A stretch of 64,000 nucleotides of DNA from Eubacterium_U album (GTDB taxonomy: Bacteria; Bacillota; Clostridia; Lachnospirales; Lachnospiraceae). The stretch covers positions 186,001-250,000 of the forward strand of contig NZ_JAODBU010000004.1 in the NCBI RefSeq assembly GCF_025336545.1. Direction: 5' to 3'. The notes under the pieces were generated by a model that saw only the letters and a list, made by a program, of their open reading frames with translations, did not search any database and had not been told where the DNA came from. Numbering within the stretch: position 1 is the stretch's first letter; every line of letters starts with the position of its first letter. Shown here piece after piece: positions 1 through 8,350 of this stretch. Position numbers and translations under genes: made by a program.

Positions 1-228
1 CCAATATTAGAAGCTACAGACGATTATTCAGTACAGAATCTTCATGATGTAGTATTTGAATATATTGCTAAGAAGGAATGCAAGAATGGTCAGGCTTTAT
101 GGCCACTTAGAACAGCAGTGTCAGGAAAGCAGATGACACCTGCCGGAGCTTTTGAAATAATGGAAGTTATTGGTAAGGAAGAATCCTTAGCAAGAATTAA
201 AAAAGGAATTGAAATGTTAAAAGCATAG
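1..228 (+). CDS. gltX: Glutamyl-tRNA synthetase, C-terminal end (partial)
   Basis: Only the last 75 codons are in the window. The frame is open from base 1 to a TAG at 226-228. The translation contains WPLRTAVSGKQMTPAGAFEI followed by EVIGKEESLARI, which is the anticodon-binding C-terminal end of class I glutamyl-tRNA synthetases (GltX). The enzyme charges tRNA-Glu (and often tRNA-Gln) in the cytoplasm. The catalytic domain lies outside the window. A strong hairpin follows the stop, so this gene probably ends its own transcript. Identification rests on this conserved tail only. Confidence 0.85.
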   Translation, partial: PILEATDDYSVQNLHDVVFEYIAKKECKNGQALWPLRTAVSGKQMTPAGAFEIMEVIGKEESLARIKKGIEMLKA

Positions 229-234
229 TATATA

Positions 235-276
235 AAAATATGGGTATATCGCTTTGAGGCGGTGTGCCCATATTTT
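235..276 (+). terminator. Hairpin terminator after gltX
   Basis: An inverted repeat starting AAAATATGGG and ending CCCATATTTT encloses a second wobble-paired segment (TATATCGC against GCGGTGTG) around a short loop. It begins 7 bases after the gltX stop. The trailing T-run is short. Confidence 0.7.
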
Positions 277-338
277 ATGGCCAAATGAGACTATTATAAT
301 AAAGCATATACTAAAATATAAAAAAGTCGAAAACTAAT

Positions 339-383
339 AAAAAGTTATTATCATTACCACATGGTGTGATAGTAGCTTTTTTG
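339..383 (+). terminator. Second hairpin with T-run downstream of gltX
   Basis: AAAAGTTATTATCA pairs, with several G-T wobbles, with TGATAGTAGCTTTT, and a run of six T follows. It sits between gltX and the helicase gene and could be a second terminator in series or a small structured transcript end. Confidence 0.55.
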
Positions 384-428
384 GATATGGATTTTAGTTC
401 GGCAAAAAATAAGTAGGCAAAATTACTG

Positions 429-457
429 TTGAAAGAATATATACAATATGATACTAT
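429..457 (+). promoter_or_regulatory. Possible promoter of the helicase gene
   Basis: TTGAAA at 429-434 and TACTAT at 452-457 are separated by 17 bases, upstream of the start at 489. The -10 matches only 4 of 6 positions, so this is tentative. Confidence 0.3.
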
Positions 458-488
458 CTAAAAAGAGAGATGCCGCGAAAGGTGACAT

Positions 489-2327
489 ATGTTTAATGAA
501 AGTCAGTTAGAGGCAATAAATCATATTGATGGGCCTGCATTAGTGTTAGCGGGTCCTGGCAGTGGAAAAACAACGGTAATTACCAGAAGAACAAAGAAAC
601 TTATAGAGGAAGGAGTAAGTCCGGATAATATTCTTGTAGTTACATTTACGAAGGCAGCAGCAGTAGAAATGCAGGAAAGATTTACGAATCTGATGAATGA
701 ATCTGATAGTAATAGAAACGAAATAATAACTTATCCTGTTTCGTTTGGAACATTTCACAGTATATTTTATAGGATTATACAAGATAGTAATGGAAGAAAG
801 TGTTCGATATTAACAGAGCAGAATAAGGCAGATATTATCAAGGAGATAGTTGCCAGATTAAAAGTACAGACTAATGATTTGATGGAGTTTACAAGATGTA
901 TAATCGGAGAAATAAGTAAAGTTAAGGGAAATGGAATACCTTTAGATGAATATGAATCATTAGTGTGCAAAAAGGAAGAATTTGACAGAATTTATGATGA
1001 GTATAATTGCGAATTGCGGGAAAATAATAAAATAGATTTTGATGACATGGTAATTATATGTAATGAAATATTTAAAAATGATGAAAAAGCATTACAAAAA
1101 TGGCGGGATAAATATAGATATGTATTAATAGATGAGTTTCAGGATATTAATAAAATGCAGTATGAAAATATAAAAATGTTAATAACTCCAAGAAATAATG
1201 TTTTTATAGTAGGGGATGATGACCAGGCAATTTATGGATTCAGGGGTTCTGTACCAAGGCTGATGTTTGATTTTAAGAAGGATTTTCCTGATTGCAAAGA
1301 AATTTTATTAAACATCAATTACAGATGTCCGGAGGAAGTTTTACAGATGTCGTTAAGTCTCATTGAAAATAATAAAGAAAGATTTAGTAAAAAAATTATT
1401 GCAAATAAAAAATTTAAAGATATAAATAAACCTGATGTGAGGATATTTTACAATCAAAAAGAAGAATTTGAATATATAGCAAAGAAAATAAATCAATATC
1501 AAAAGGCAGGAATTGAATTAAAAAACATTGCAATACTTGTAAGAAATAACAGCCAGATTCCTTCAATAAAAAATGTGTTTTCGGATTATAGGATTAATTC
1601 CAGCGTAAAGAAGAAAAAACAAAGCATATACGATAATTCGGTGGGAAAAGATATATTATCGTATGTAAGATGTGCCTATTCAGATTTGAATAAACCTATT
1701 TGTGAAAATGAAGATTTAGTAAGAATTATGAATAAGCCTGTGAGGTATATAAGCAGACAGGTTATGAATGACAATAATATGAATTTTTATAATCTGAAAA
1801 AGATATATGGGCATAATGACGAGATAATGAATAACATAAGAAACTTAGAGTTTCATTTTAAAATGATAAGAAGAATGAATCCGGCAGCCTGTGTTTTGTA
1901 TATAAAGAACGGATGCAATTATGAAAAATATTTGCAACAGTATTCAAAAGAAAAAGGCATAAAATTTTCAAAATTATCTGATATAATAAATATAATTCAG
2001 TATGATGCTCAGAAATATGAAACAGTTGAAGCATGGATGAAACATGCAATTGATAATGAGACGGCAAAAGAGTGTGAGGGAGTAAATATAATTACAATGC
2101 ATAGTGCTAAGGGGCTTGAGTTTGAGGTGGTTTTTATAGTTGATGCAAATCAGGGCCTTATTCCTTCAGCAAGGGCGATAAAACAGGATGAAGTTGAAGA
2201 AGAAAGAAGATTATTTTATGTTGCAATGACAAGAACAAAGAAAAAACTGCACATTTTTGGAATGCGGCAAAATCTTGGAAATACAATGCAAATGTCGCAG
2301 TTTGTGGGAGAAGCATTGCAATTTTAG
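489..2327 (+). CDS. UvrD/PcrA-family ATP-dependent DNA helicase
   Basis: This 612-residue protein is a superfamily 1A 3'-5' DNA helicase. Walker A (AGPGSGKTT) lies near residue 22, motif Ia (VVTFTKAAAVEM) near 50, motif II with IDEFQD near 215, motif III (VGDDDQAIYGFRG) near 242, motif V (TMHSAKGLEFEVVF) near 538 and motif VI (RRLFYVAMTR) near 575. Such enzymes unwind DNA during repair and rolling-circle replication. It is shorter than typical PcrA/UvrD (about 720 residues) and stops soon after motif VI, so the flexible C-terminal extension is missing. The start follows GAAAGGTG. DUF1292 and SH3 genes follow on the same strand at 52 and 30 bases and may be cotranscribed. The sequence does not settle whether it is the main PcrA or an accessory paralogue, so I give no symbol. 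Confidence 0.9.
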   Translation: MFNESQLEAINHIDGPALVLAGPGSGKTTVITRRTKKLIEEGVSPDNILVVTFTKAAAVEMQERFTNLMNESDSNRNEIITYPVSFGTFHSIFYRIIQDSNGRKCSILTEQNKADIIKEIVARLKVQTNDLMEFTRCIIGEISKVKGNGIPLDEYESLVCKKEEFDRIYDEYNCELRENNKIDFDDMVIICNEIFKNDEKALQKWRDKYRYVLIDEFQDINKMQYENIKMLITPRNNVFIVGDDDQAIYGFRGSVPRLMFDFKKDFPDCKEILLNINYRCPEEVLQMSLSLIENNKERFSKKIIANKKFKDINKPDVRIFYNQKEEFEYIAKKINQYQKAGIELKNIAILVRNNSQIPSIKNVFSDYRINSSVKKKKQSIYDNSVGKDILSYVRCAYSDLNKPICENEDLVRIMNKPVRYISRQVMNDNNMNFYNLKKIYGHNDEIMNNIRNLEFHFKMIRRMNPAACVLYIKNGCNYEKYLQQYSKEKGIKFSKLSDIINIIQYDAQKYETVEAWMKHAIDNETAKECEGVNIITMHSAKGLEFEVVFIVDANQGLIPSARAIKQDEVEEERRLFYVAMTRTKKKLHIFGMRQNLGNTMQMSQFVGEALQF

Positions 2328-2379
2328 GCGGTTTTTGATAAAGTAGTGGTATTAAAAATATAATTAATAGAGGTGAACT

Positions 2380-2682
2380 ATGGGAAAACAGTTTGAAGAT
2401 GATGAAGATGACATGGATATGTATGTAACAATAGAATTTGATGATGGCTCAGAAGTAGATTACAAAGTAATTGGCATTTTTGAGATTGAAGGTCAGGATT
2501 ATGTAGCAGTATCTGATGATTATGAAGAAGATAAGCCAGATTTTTCAGTAGAATTTTATCGTCATTATGAAGATGAAGAAGGAACACCTTCAATTGAATC
2601 TATACCTGATGATGAAGAATATGAAATGGTAGCAGAAGTATTTGAACAGATTTATGCAGAAGAAGAGGATGCAGAAGAATAA
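2380..2682 (+). CDS. DUF1292 family protein
   Basis: A 100-residue, very acidic protein. The core (MYVTIEFDDGSEVDYKVIGI, then YVAVSDDYEEDKPDFSVEFY) is the DUF1292 pattern widespread in Firmicutes. The molecular role of the family is unknown. There is no signal peptide or membrane segment, so it is probably cytoplasmic. The start has an upstream AGAGGTG. It lies between the helicase and the SH3 protein and is probably in the same transcript. Confidence 0.8.
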   Translation: MGKQFEDDEDDMDMYVTIEFDDGSEVDYKVIGIFEIEGQDYVAVSDDYEEDKPDFSVEFYRHYEDEEGTPSIESIPDDEEYEMVAEVFEQIYAEEEDAEE

Positions 2683-2712
2683 ATTGCATCTTAAAAAGGA
2701 GGCAGAGTTAAT

Positions 2713-3246
2713 ATGCCAAGAACTTATGATGATGAGATACAGCAGAGAATTTTAGAAAGAAAGAAAAGAGCTGAGCAGGCCAGAGAAGAACAAATCAGAA
2801 AGAGAAATCAGATTTTTATGATTGGTGGCATAGCTTTAGTTGTTTTAATTGTTCTGATAATAATTATCTCAAAGATTGCTTCCGGAGGAAGTAAGAAAAA
2901 GAATGAAGTACCTACTACAACACCTGTGGTAGAGACAACAACTCAGGAACCAACTACTGTTGAAGAAACAACACAGGCGGTACTTACAATGTACACTACA
3001 GATACATTAAATTTGAGGCAGTCAGCCAGCACAGAAGCTGAGATTATAACACAGGTACCTTCAGGAAAAGCTGTTACAGTTTTAAATAACGAAGGAGAAT
3101 GGTATCAGGTTCAGTATGGTGATAAGCAGGGCTATCTTAAAGCAGAGTATCTTAAGGCTGATGAAAGTCAGACAACACAACAGGCTGAAGAGTCAGGTTC
3201 AGTTGAAGAAACTACAAGTGCAGTAGAAACAACTTCTACACCTTAG
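2713..3246 (+). CDS. Membrane-anchored SH3-domain protein
   Basis: 177 residues. A charged N-terminal segment of about 35 residues (predicted coiled coil, rich in R, E and Q) is followed by one hydrophobic helix (MIGGIALVVLIVLIIIISKI, about 36-56), a Thr/Glu-rich linker (TTTPVVETTTQEPTT), and a bacterial SH3 (SH3b) domain at about 95-150 with the hallmark LNLRQSAS and WYQVQYGDKQGYL. A second Thr/Glu/Ser tail ends the protein. The likely topology is cytoplasmic N-terminus with an extracellular SH3b domain contacting peptidoglycan. RBS AAAGGAGGC is strong. The precise function is unknown. Confidence 0.8.
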   Translation: MPRTYDDEIQQRILERKKRAEQAREEQIRKRNQIFMIGGIALVVLIVLIIIISKIASGGSKKKNEVPTTTPVVETTTQEPTTVEETTQAVLTMYTTDTLNLRQSASTEAEIITQVPSGKAVTVLNNEGEWYQVQYGDKQGYLKAEYLKADESQTTQQAEESGSVEETTSAVETTSTP

Positions 3247-3256
3247 AATGTATTTA

Positions 3257-3334
3257 GGATTTCGGGAACACAAGTGCGAAGAAATCCGTGTATCATAGGG
3301 GCAGAACACCTTTTGACCCCAACATCATATGATA
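3257..3334 (+). repeat. Structured intergenic element (copy A)
   Basis: Lies 10 bases after the stop of the SH3 gene. A hairpin GGATTTC (3257-3263) / GAAATCC (3281-3287) has an inner CAC-AA-GTG stem and purine internal loops (GGGAA and CGAA). It is followed by ATCATA/TATGAT enclosing GGGG...CCCC with the core TTTTGACCCCAACAT. Copy C at 34907-34976 has the same order of parts. Function unknown. Confidence 0.5.
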
Positions 3335-3336
3335 TA

Positions 3337-3373
3337 ATAAAAGTTGCAGCATATTTGCTGCAACTTTTATTGT
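3337..3373 (+). terminator. Perfect hairpin terminator before folC
   Basis: ATAAAAGTTGCAGCA (3337-3351) pairs perfectly with TGCTGCAACTTTTAT (3356-3370) around TATT. It separates the helicase/DUF1292/SH3 group from the folate cluster. Confidence 0.75.
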
Positions 3374-3458
3374 ATAGAAAATGTAATTTTTGTTATGAAA
3401 CATTTATTATGAAAAATGCAAAATATAGAATAAGATTAGATATAAAAGAGAGAAGATT

Positions 3459-4757
3459 ATGAATTATAGTGAAGCAAGAAAATTTGTTGAAGAAACTACA
3501 AAATATGGAAGCATATTAGGATTAGATACTATAAAAACACTGCTTGGTGAACTTGGAAATCCTCAGGATAAAGTGAAAATAGTTCATGTTGCGGGAACAA
3601 ACGGAAAAGGTTCAGTTTTTACATTTGTACAGAATGTGCTTTTACAGGCAGGGTATCATGTTGGCAGATATGCTTCTCCGGCAGTATTTGAGTATAGAGA
3701 AATAATTCAGTTTGATGGGAAAAATATAACTGAAGAAGAATTTGCAAAATATATAACAACGGTAAATATGGCTTGTGAAAGAATGGTAAGAAATGGAAAG
3801 CACCACCCTACATCGTTTGAGGTTGAAACAGCGTTGGCTTATTTATATTTTTCAAACAAGCCTTGTGACATAGTTTTGATAGAAACAGGTATGGGTGGAG
3901 AGACAGACGCAACCAATGTGGAAAAGGAAGCATTATGCAGTGTTATAACATCGATTAGTCTGGATCATATGCAGTTTTTAGGAGAAACTATAGAAGAGAT
4001 TGCCAGGGTTAAATCTGGAATAATTAAAGAAAACAGTGATGTAGTAGTGGCAAATCAGGATGAAAGCATAATAAATGTTATAAAGTCTAAGGCAGAAATT
4101 AAAAATAGCAAAGTTGTTGTAGCAAATGAACCTTACAACATAAAGATAGATGGGTATATAACTTCATTTGACTATGTAACGGCAAATGATACAAAACTGT
4201 CTATTAAAATATCAATGATGGGAGCATATCAGTTAATTAATGCCTGTACAGCTATTGAAACGTTAGAAGTCTTAAGAAATAAAGGATATAATATTTCGGA
4301 TGAAAATATAATAGAAGGAATGAAGAATGCAAAATGGTCTGGAAGAATGGAGATAATAAATGAGTCTCCGCTTATTGTAATTGATGGTGCTCATAATCCT
4401 GGAGCGGCAGTTAAGCTTAAAGAATCTATAGAAATGTATTTTACAAATAAAAGAATAGCCTTTATAATGGGAGTGTTGGCGGATAAGGACTACAGTAAGG
4501 AAATAAAAATTGTAGCAGGTTTAGCCAAAAAGATTTTTACAATTACGCCAGATAATAAAAGAGCACTTAATGGTAAAGCGTTAGCTTTGGCGGTTGCCGA
4601 TTCTAATAAGAATGTGATATTTGAACCAACATTAGAAGAAGCAGTAAAGGAAGCAGAAAAATTGTACAGAAATAATGAAATAGATATGATACTTGCTTTT
4701 GGTTCCTTATCGTACTTAGGTGATTTGAAAAATATTATTAATGACGCAAACAGTTAA
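3459..4757 (+). CDS. folC: Folylpolyglutamate synthase / dihydrofolate synthase
   Basis: 432 residues, the usual length for FolC. It joins L-glutamate to dihydropteroate and/or folates with ATP in the cytoplasm. Visible signatures are the P-loop HVAGTNGKGS near residue 42, ASPAVFEYREII with the folate-binding loop near 73, METGMGGETDATN-type loop (here IETGMGGETDATN) near 140, SLDHMQFLG near 168, and VIDGAHNPGA near 307. The RBS (GAGAGAAG) is modest. It is first in the folate cluster and is followed by folE after 20 bases, so they are probably one operon. Confidence 0.93.
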   Translation: MNYSEARKFVEETTKYGSILGLDTIKTLLGELGNPQDKVKIVHVAGTNGKGSVFTFVQNVLLQAGYHVGRYASPAVFEYREIIQFDGKNITEEEFAKYITTVNMACERMVRNGKHHPTSFEVETALAYLYFSNKPCDIVLIETGMGGETDATNVEKEALCSVITSISLDHMQFLGETIEEIARVKSGIIKENSDVVVANQDESIINVIKSKAEIKNSKVVVANEPYNIKIDGYITSFDYVTANDTKLSIKISMMGAYQLINACTAIETLEVLRNKGYNISDENIIEGMKNAKWSGRMEIINESPLIVIDGAHNPGAAVKLKESIEMYFTNKRIAFIMGVLADKDYSKEIKIVAGLAKKIFTITPDNKRALNGKALALAVADSNKNVIFEPTLEEAVKEAEKLYRNNEIDMILAFGSLSYLGDLKNIINDANS

Positions 4758-4777
4758 AGCCGGAAGGAGAGATTGAC

Positions 4778-5338
4778 ATGTTTGACAAGAAAAAAATTGA
4801 GCAGGCGATTACATTATTGTTAGAGGGTATTGGAGAAGATGTAACAAGAGAAGGGTTAGTGGATACTCCAAACCGTGTGGCACGTATGTATGAGGAACTG
4901 CTTTCAGGGATGAATCAGGATCCCAGGGAACATTTAGCAAGGACATTTTCGTGTGATAATAGTGATGTTGTTATTGAAAAAGACATTACATTCTATTCAA
5001 CTTGCGAACACCATTTAATGCCGTTTTACGGTAAGGCACATATAGCGTATATTCCAAATGGAAAAGTGGTAGGAATAAGCAAACTTGCAAGAACTGTCGA
5101 AGTGTATGCAAGACGACTTCAGATTCAGGAACAGATGACTAATCAGATAGCAGATGCTCTTATGGAATATTTGGATGCAAAGGGTGTATTAGTTTTAGTT
5201 GAAGCTGAGCATATGTGTATGTCAGCAAGAGGAATAAAAAAGCCGGGAAGCAAAACCATTACAATTGCTTCAAGAGGTGAATTTAATGCAGATAAAGAAT
5301 TAAAAAGAGAAATTATGGGAGTTTTACAATGCAAATAG
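4778..5338 (+). CDS. folE: GTP cyclohydrolase I
   Basis: 186 residues, full length. It converts GTP to 7,8-dihydroneopterin triphosphate, the first step of folate synthesis. Zinc ligands appear in STCEHHLMPF (about residue 75) and in EAEHMCMSARG (about 146). The GISKLARTVEVYARRLQIQE segment is typical of the family. RBS GGAAGGAGA is strong. The 3' end overlaps folP by 10 bases, indicating translational coupling. Confidence 0.96.
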   Translation: MFDKKKIEQAITLLLEGIGEDVTREGLVDTPNRVARMYEELLSGMNQDPREHLARTFSCDNSDVVIEKDITFYSTCEHHLMPFYGKAHIAYIPNGKVVGISKLARTVEVYARRLQIQEQMTNQIADALMEYLDAKGVLVLVEAEHMCMSARGIKKPGSKTITIASRGEFNADKELKREIMGVLQCK

Positions 5339-6138
5339 GAAAATATTATTTTGATTTAGACAACGAACCTGTTATTATGGGAATTTTAAATGTAACACCG
5401 GATTCATTTTCAGATGGTGGTAAATTTAATTCAATAGACAAAGCTTTAAAGCATACAGCAGAGATGATTAGAGATGGTGCAAAGATAATAGATGTAGGTG
5501 GAGAATCTACAAGACCGGGATACACAAAGATAAGTGACGAAGAGGAAATAGAAAGAACTGTACCTATTATTGAAGCAATAAAAAATAATTTTGATATAGC
5601 AGTATCTCTTGATACTTATAAAGGAAATGTTGCTAAAGCAGGTGTAAAGGCCGGAATAGATATGATTAATGATATATGGGGCTTTAAATATGATGAGGAA
5701 GTAGCAAAATCAATAGCAGGAACAGATGTTGCAGCATGTGTAATGCATAACAGACCTAAAGCAGAATATGATAATTACGTTGAAGATTTATTAAATGACT
5801 TAAAAGAAAGTGTTGATATAGGAAGAAAAAACGGTGTAAATGACAGCCAGATAGTGCTTGATCCGGGAGTAGGTTTTGGTAAAACATACGAACATAATCT
5901 TCAGATTATTAATGAATGTGACAAGGTAGTAAATCTTGGATTCCCTGTGCTTCTTGGAACTTCAAGAAAATCAGTTATCGGTCTTACATTAGATATTCCT
6001 GCACCTGAAAGAAGTGTTGGAACATGTGCTACAACTGTTATTGGATATGAAAGAGGTTGCAGAATATTCAGAGTACATGATGTAATAGATAATTATCAGG
6101 CACTTTTGATGGCTCAGGCTATTTGCAAACAAAGATAA
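5329..6138 (+). CDS. folP: Dihydropteroate synthase
   Basis: 269 residues, a TIM-barrel enzyme that condenses hydroxymethyl-dihydropterin pyrophosphate with p-aminobenzoate; it is the sulfonamide target. Motifs: GILNVTPDSFSDGG near residue 19, VGGESTRPG near 57, and DPGVGFGKT near 183; LLGTSRKS near 207 carries the pterin/sulfone-binding residues. The start lies within the end of folE (10-base overlap), and the frame has no better RBS-preceded ATG. It is followed by a structured gap before folBK. Confidence 0.95.
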   Translation: MQIGKYYFDLDNEPVIMGILNVTPDSFSDGGKFNSIDKALKHTAEMIRDGAKIIDVGGESTRPGYTKISDEEEIERTVPIIEAIKNNFDIAVSLDTYKGNVAKAGVKAGIDMINDIWGFKYDEEVAKSIAGTDVAACVMHNRPKAEYDNYVEDLLNDLKESVDIGRKNGVNDSQIVLDPGVGFGKTYEHNLQIINECDKVVNLGFPVLLGTSRKSVIGLTLDIPAPERSVGTCATTVIGYERGCRIFRVHDVIDNYQALLMAQAICKQR

Positions 6139-6169
6139 GATAATATTTAATGAAAATGAATAAGAAATA

Positions 6170-6218
6170 AAGTGACATCAAAGTTGAGGTTTTTGATCCC
6201 GGCATTATATTTATGTCA
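6170..6218 (+). repeat. Structured intergenic element (copy B)
   Basis: AGTGACAT (6170-6177) and ATGTCACT (6212-6219) form an 8-base stem enclosing GAGGTTTTTGATCCCGGCAT, which fits the core TTTTGAYCCCRRCAT seen in copies A and C. It lies between folP and folBK within the presumed operon. No clear hairpin is seen inside the outer stem. Confidence 0.4.
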
Positions 6219-6268
6219 CTATTATTATAGAAGATTAATCTAATTTTAAATATATTAATGGAGTATTT

Positions 6269-7141
6269 ATGGACATTATTAGAATAGAGCAACTTGAGAT
6301 ATTTGCATATCATGGATGCAATGAAGAAGAAAAGAGAGATGGTCAGAAATTTTATGTAGATGCTAATTTGTATACAGATGTAATGACACCGGGACTCAGC
6401 GATGATTTAGAGGATACGGTTAATTATGCAAAAGCATGTAAATTTATAAATAAGTTTTTAACTGAAAACAGATTTGATTTAATTGAGGCAGTTGCTGAGC
6501 AGACAACAAGGGCATTATTAAAAGAATTTCCGAAAATAACAAAAGTAGATTTTACTATAAATAAGCCAAATGCCCCTATTAAATTACCATTTGGAAATGT
6601 GGCTGTAAGTGTGAGCAGAGAGTGGCATAAGGCATATCTTAGCATAGGCTCAAATATAGGTGATAAAGAGGGATATCTTAATCAGGCTGTAGATATGCTA
6701 TATGATGATGAAAACTGTAAAGTAGGAGCAATTTCCAAGTTTATACAGACAAAGCCTTATGGTCCGGTAGAACAGGATGATTTCTTAAACGGATGTGTTG
6801 AAATTGAAACATTATATTCTCCACAGGAATTATTGAAGGCTGTTAATGCTATCGAGGCAGCAGCTAATAGAACAAGAGAAATTCACTGGGGACCAAGAAC
6901 ATTAGATGTGGACATTGTTTTATATGATGATGAAATAGTTGCAGACAGCAATTTGTTTATTCCACATAGAGAAATGCATAAAAGGGAATTTGTGTTAGAA
7001 CCATTAGTACAGATTGCGCCATATGCAATAAATCCAATAAGTAAAAAGACAGCAGAACAGCTTTTAGATGAATTAAGAGGACAGTCAGAAAATGTTAATT
7101 CGGGATGTGCAGGATGTCAGGGCTGTGCAATGAGAAAATAA
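6269..7141 (+). CDS. folK: Bifunctional dihydroneopterin aldolase / HPPK (FolB-FolK fusion)
   Basis: 290 residues with two enzymes in a row. Residues 1-115 are dihydroneopterin aldolase (FolB: IFAYHGCNEEEKRDGQKFYV, and INKPNAPI near 93). Residues 120-275 are 6-hydroxymethyl-7,8-dihydropterin pyrophosphokinase (FolK: YLSIGSNIGDKEGYL, then HWGPRTLDVDIVLYDD near 208). Together they make the pterin pyrophosphate used by FolP next door. FolB-FolK fusions occur in other Firmicutes. A Cys-rich tail (CAGCQGCAMRK) closes the protein and is not needed for either activity. The start at 6269 follows TGGAGTATTT. Confidence 0.92.
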   Translation: MDIIRIEQLEIFAYHGCNEEEKRDGQKFYVDANLYTDVMTPGLSDDLEDTVNYAKACKFINKFLTENRFDLIEAVAEQTTRALLKEFPKITKVDFTINKPNAPIKLPFGNVAVSVSREWHKAYLSIGSNIGDKEGYLNQAVDMLYDDENCKVGAISKFIQTKPYGPVEQDDFLNGCVEIETLYSPQELLKAVNAIEAAANRTREIHWGPRTLDVDIVLYDDEIVADSNLFIPHREMHKREFVLEPLVQIAPYAINPISKKTAEQLLDELRGQSENVNSGCAGCQGCAMRK

Positions 7142-7164
7142 ATCATAGAGAAGCAGGTACTATT

Positions 7165-8292
7165 ATGTTAGATCTTAAAGAAACAAGAGGCGAGATTGAT
7201 CGCGTAGATAAACAGATTATAGAATTATTTGAAGAGAGAATGGAACTTTGCAAGGAAGTTGCAGAGTATAAACTTTATACAGGAAAGCCTGTATTAGACA
7301 GAAAAAGAGAATTGGAAAAAATCGCAGTTCTTAAATCTATGGCTTCAGATGAATTTTATGCTCATAGCATTGAAGAATTATTTGAGCAAATAATGTCAAT
7401 GAGTAGAAAACTTCAGTATAAGCTTTTAACAGAAGAAGGAATAAATAATGATATAGGATTTGATATCATAAGTAAACTTCCTATGGAAAATGTTAAGGTG
7501 GTATATCAGGGAATCGATGGAGCGTACAGTCAGCAGGCAGCAATGAGTTATTTTGGTGACAATGCAACATACCATAATGTGCTTACCTTTAAACAGGCAA
7601 TGAAAGAAGTAAGAGATGGAGTTGCAGATTATGCTGTACTTCCATTTGAAAATTCAACAGCAGGAATTGTAACAGACGTGTATGATTTATTGGTTGAATT
7701 TGAAAATTATATAGTTGATTCATTTGATGTAAAAATCAGCCACTGTTTAAGTGCGGTAAAAGGAACAACTTTAGAAACAATTAAAGAAGTTTATTCTCAT
7801 CCACAGGCATTAATGCAAAGTAGCAAATTTATTGATGAATACGGATGGAATAAAGTAAATTGTGCTAATACTGCAATTGCGGCACAGATTATATCTCAGG
7901 AAAAAGATAATACAAGGGCATGTATTGCAAGCAAAAATGCAGCTAAGCTATATGGATTAGAAGTTTTAGCTGAAGATGTAAATCAAAGCAGTATAAATAC
8001 AACAAAGTTCATAATAGTAAGCCGTAGAAAGATTGCAAGACGTGAAGCAAATAATATATGTATAAGTTTTGAAATGCCTCATGAAAGTGGTTCATTGTAT
8101 ACAATGCTTTCACATATTATTTATAATGATTTGAATATGACAAGAATTGAATCAAGACCGGTTCCGGGAAAGAAATGGGAATACAGATTTTACGTTGAAT
8201 TTGAAGGAAAATCAGACCAGCCGGGAGTTGTTAATGCTTTAAGTGGTATTAATGCAGAGGCGTTAAATATGCAGATTTTAGGAAATTATTAG
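7165..8292 (+). CDS. pheA: Chorismate mutase / prephenate dehydratase (P-protein)
   Basis: 375 residues. The N-terminal ~85 residues are an AroQ-type chorismate mutase (RGEIDRVDKQIIELFEERME, with KPVLDRKRE). A prephenate dehydratase domain follows at about 108-285 (YQGIDGAYSQQAA; the conserved TTKFIIVSR near 281), then a C-terminal ACT domain (about 295-375) with SLYTMLSHI and ESRPVPGKKWEYRFYV for phenylalanine feedback. It converts chorismate to phenylpyruvate. I chose the ATG at 7165 because it opens the conserved mutase helix; an in-frame ATG at 7105 would lie inside folBK. It probably shares the transcript of folBK 23 bases upstream. Confidence 0.93.
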   Translation: MLDLKETRGEIDRVDKQIIELFEERMELCKEVAEYKLYTGKPVLDRKRELEKIAVLKSMASDEFYAHSIEELFEQIMSMSRKLQYKLLTEEGINNDIGFDIISKLPMENVKVVYQGIDGAYSQQAAMSYFGDNATYHNVLTFKQAMKEVRDGVADYAVLPFENSTAGIVTDVYDLLVEFENYIVDSFDVKISHCLSAVKGTTLETIKEVYSHPQALMQSSKFIDEYGWNKVNCANTAIAAQIISQEKDNTRACIASKNAAKLYGLEVLAEDVNQSSINTTKFIIVSRRKIARREANNICISFEMPHESGSLYTMLSHIIYNDLNMTRIESRPVPGKKWEYRFYVEFEGKSDQPGVVNALSGINAEALNMQILGNY

Positions 8293-8350
8293 AAATATAA
8301 TTTTATGACGGATGAAAATACTTTGAATTTTCAAAGGGAAAGGAAAGAAT

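Noticed and set aside
3274..3462. 62-codon open frame on the plus strand before folC
   Set aside because: It starts inside structured element A, runs through a perfect terminator and has no RBS.
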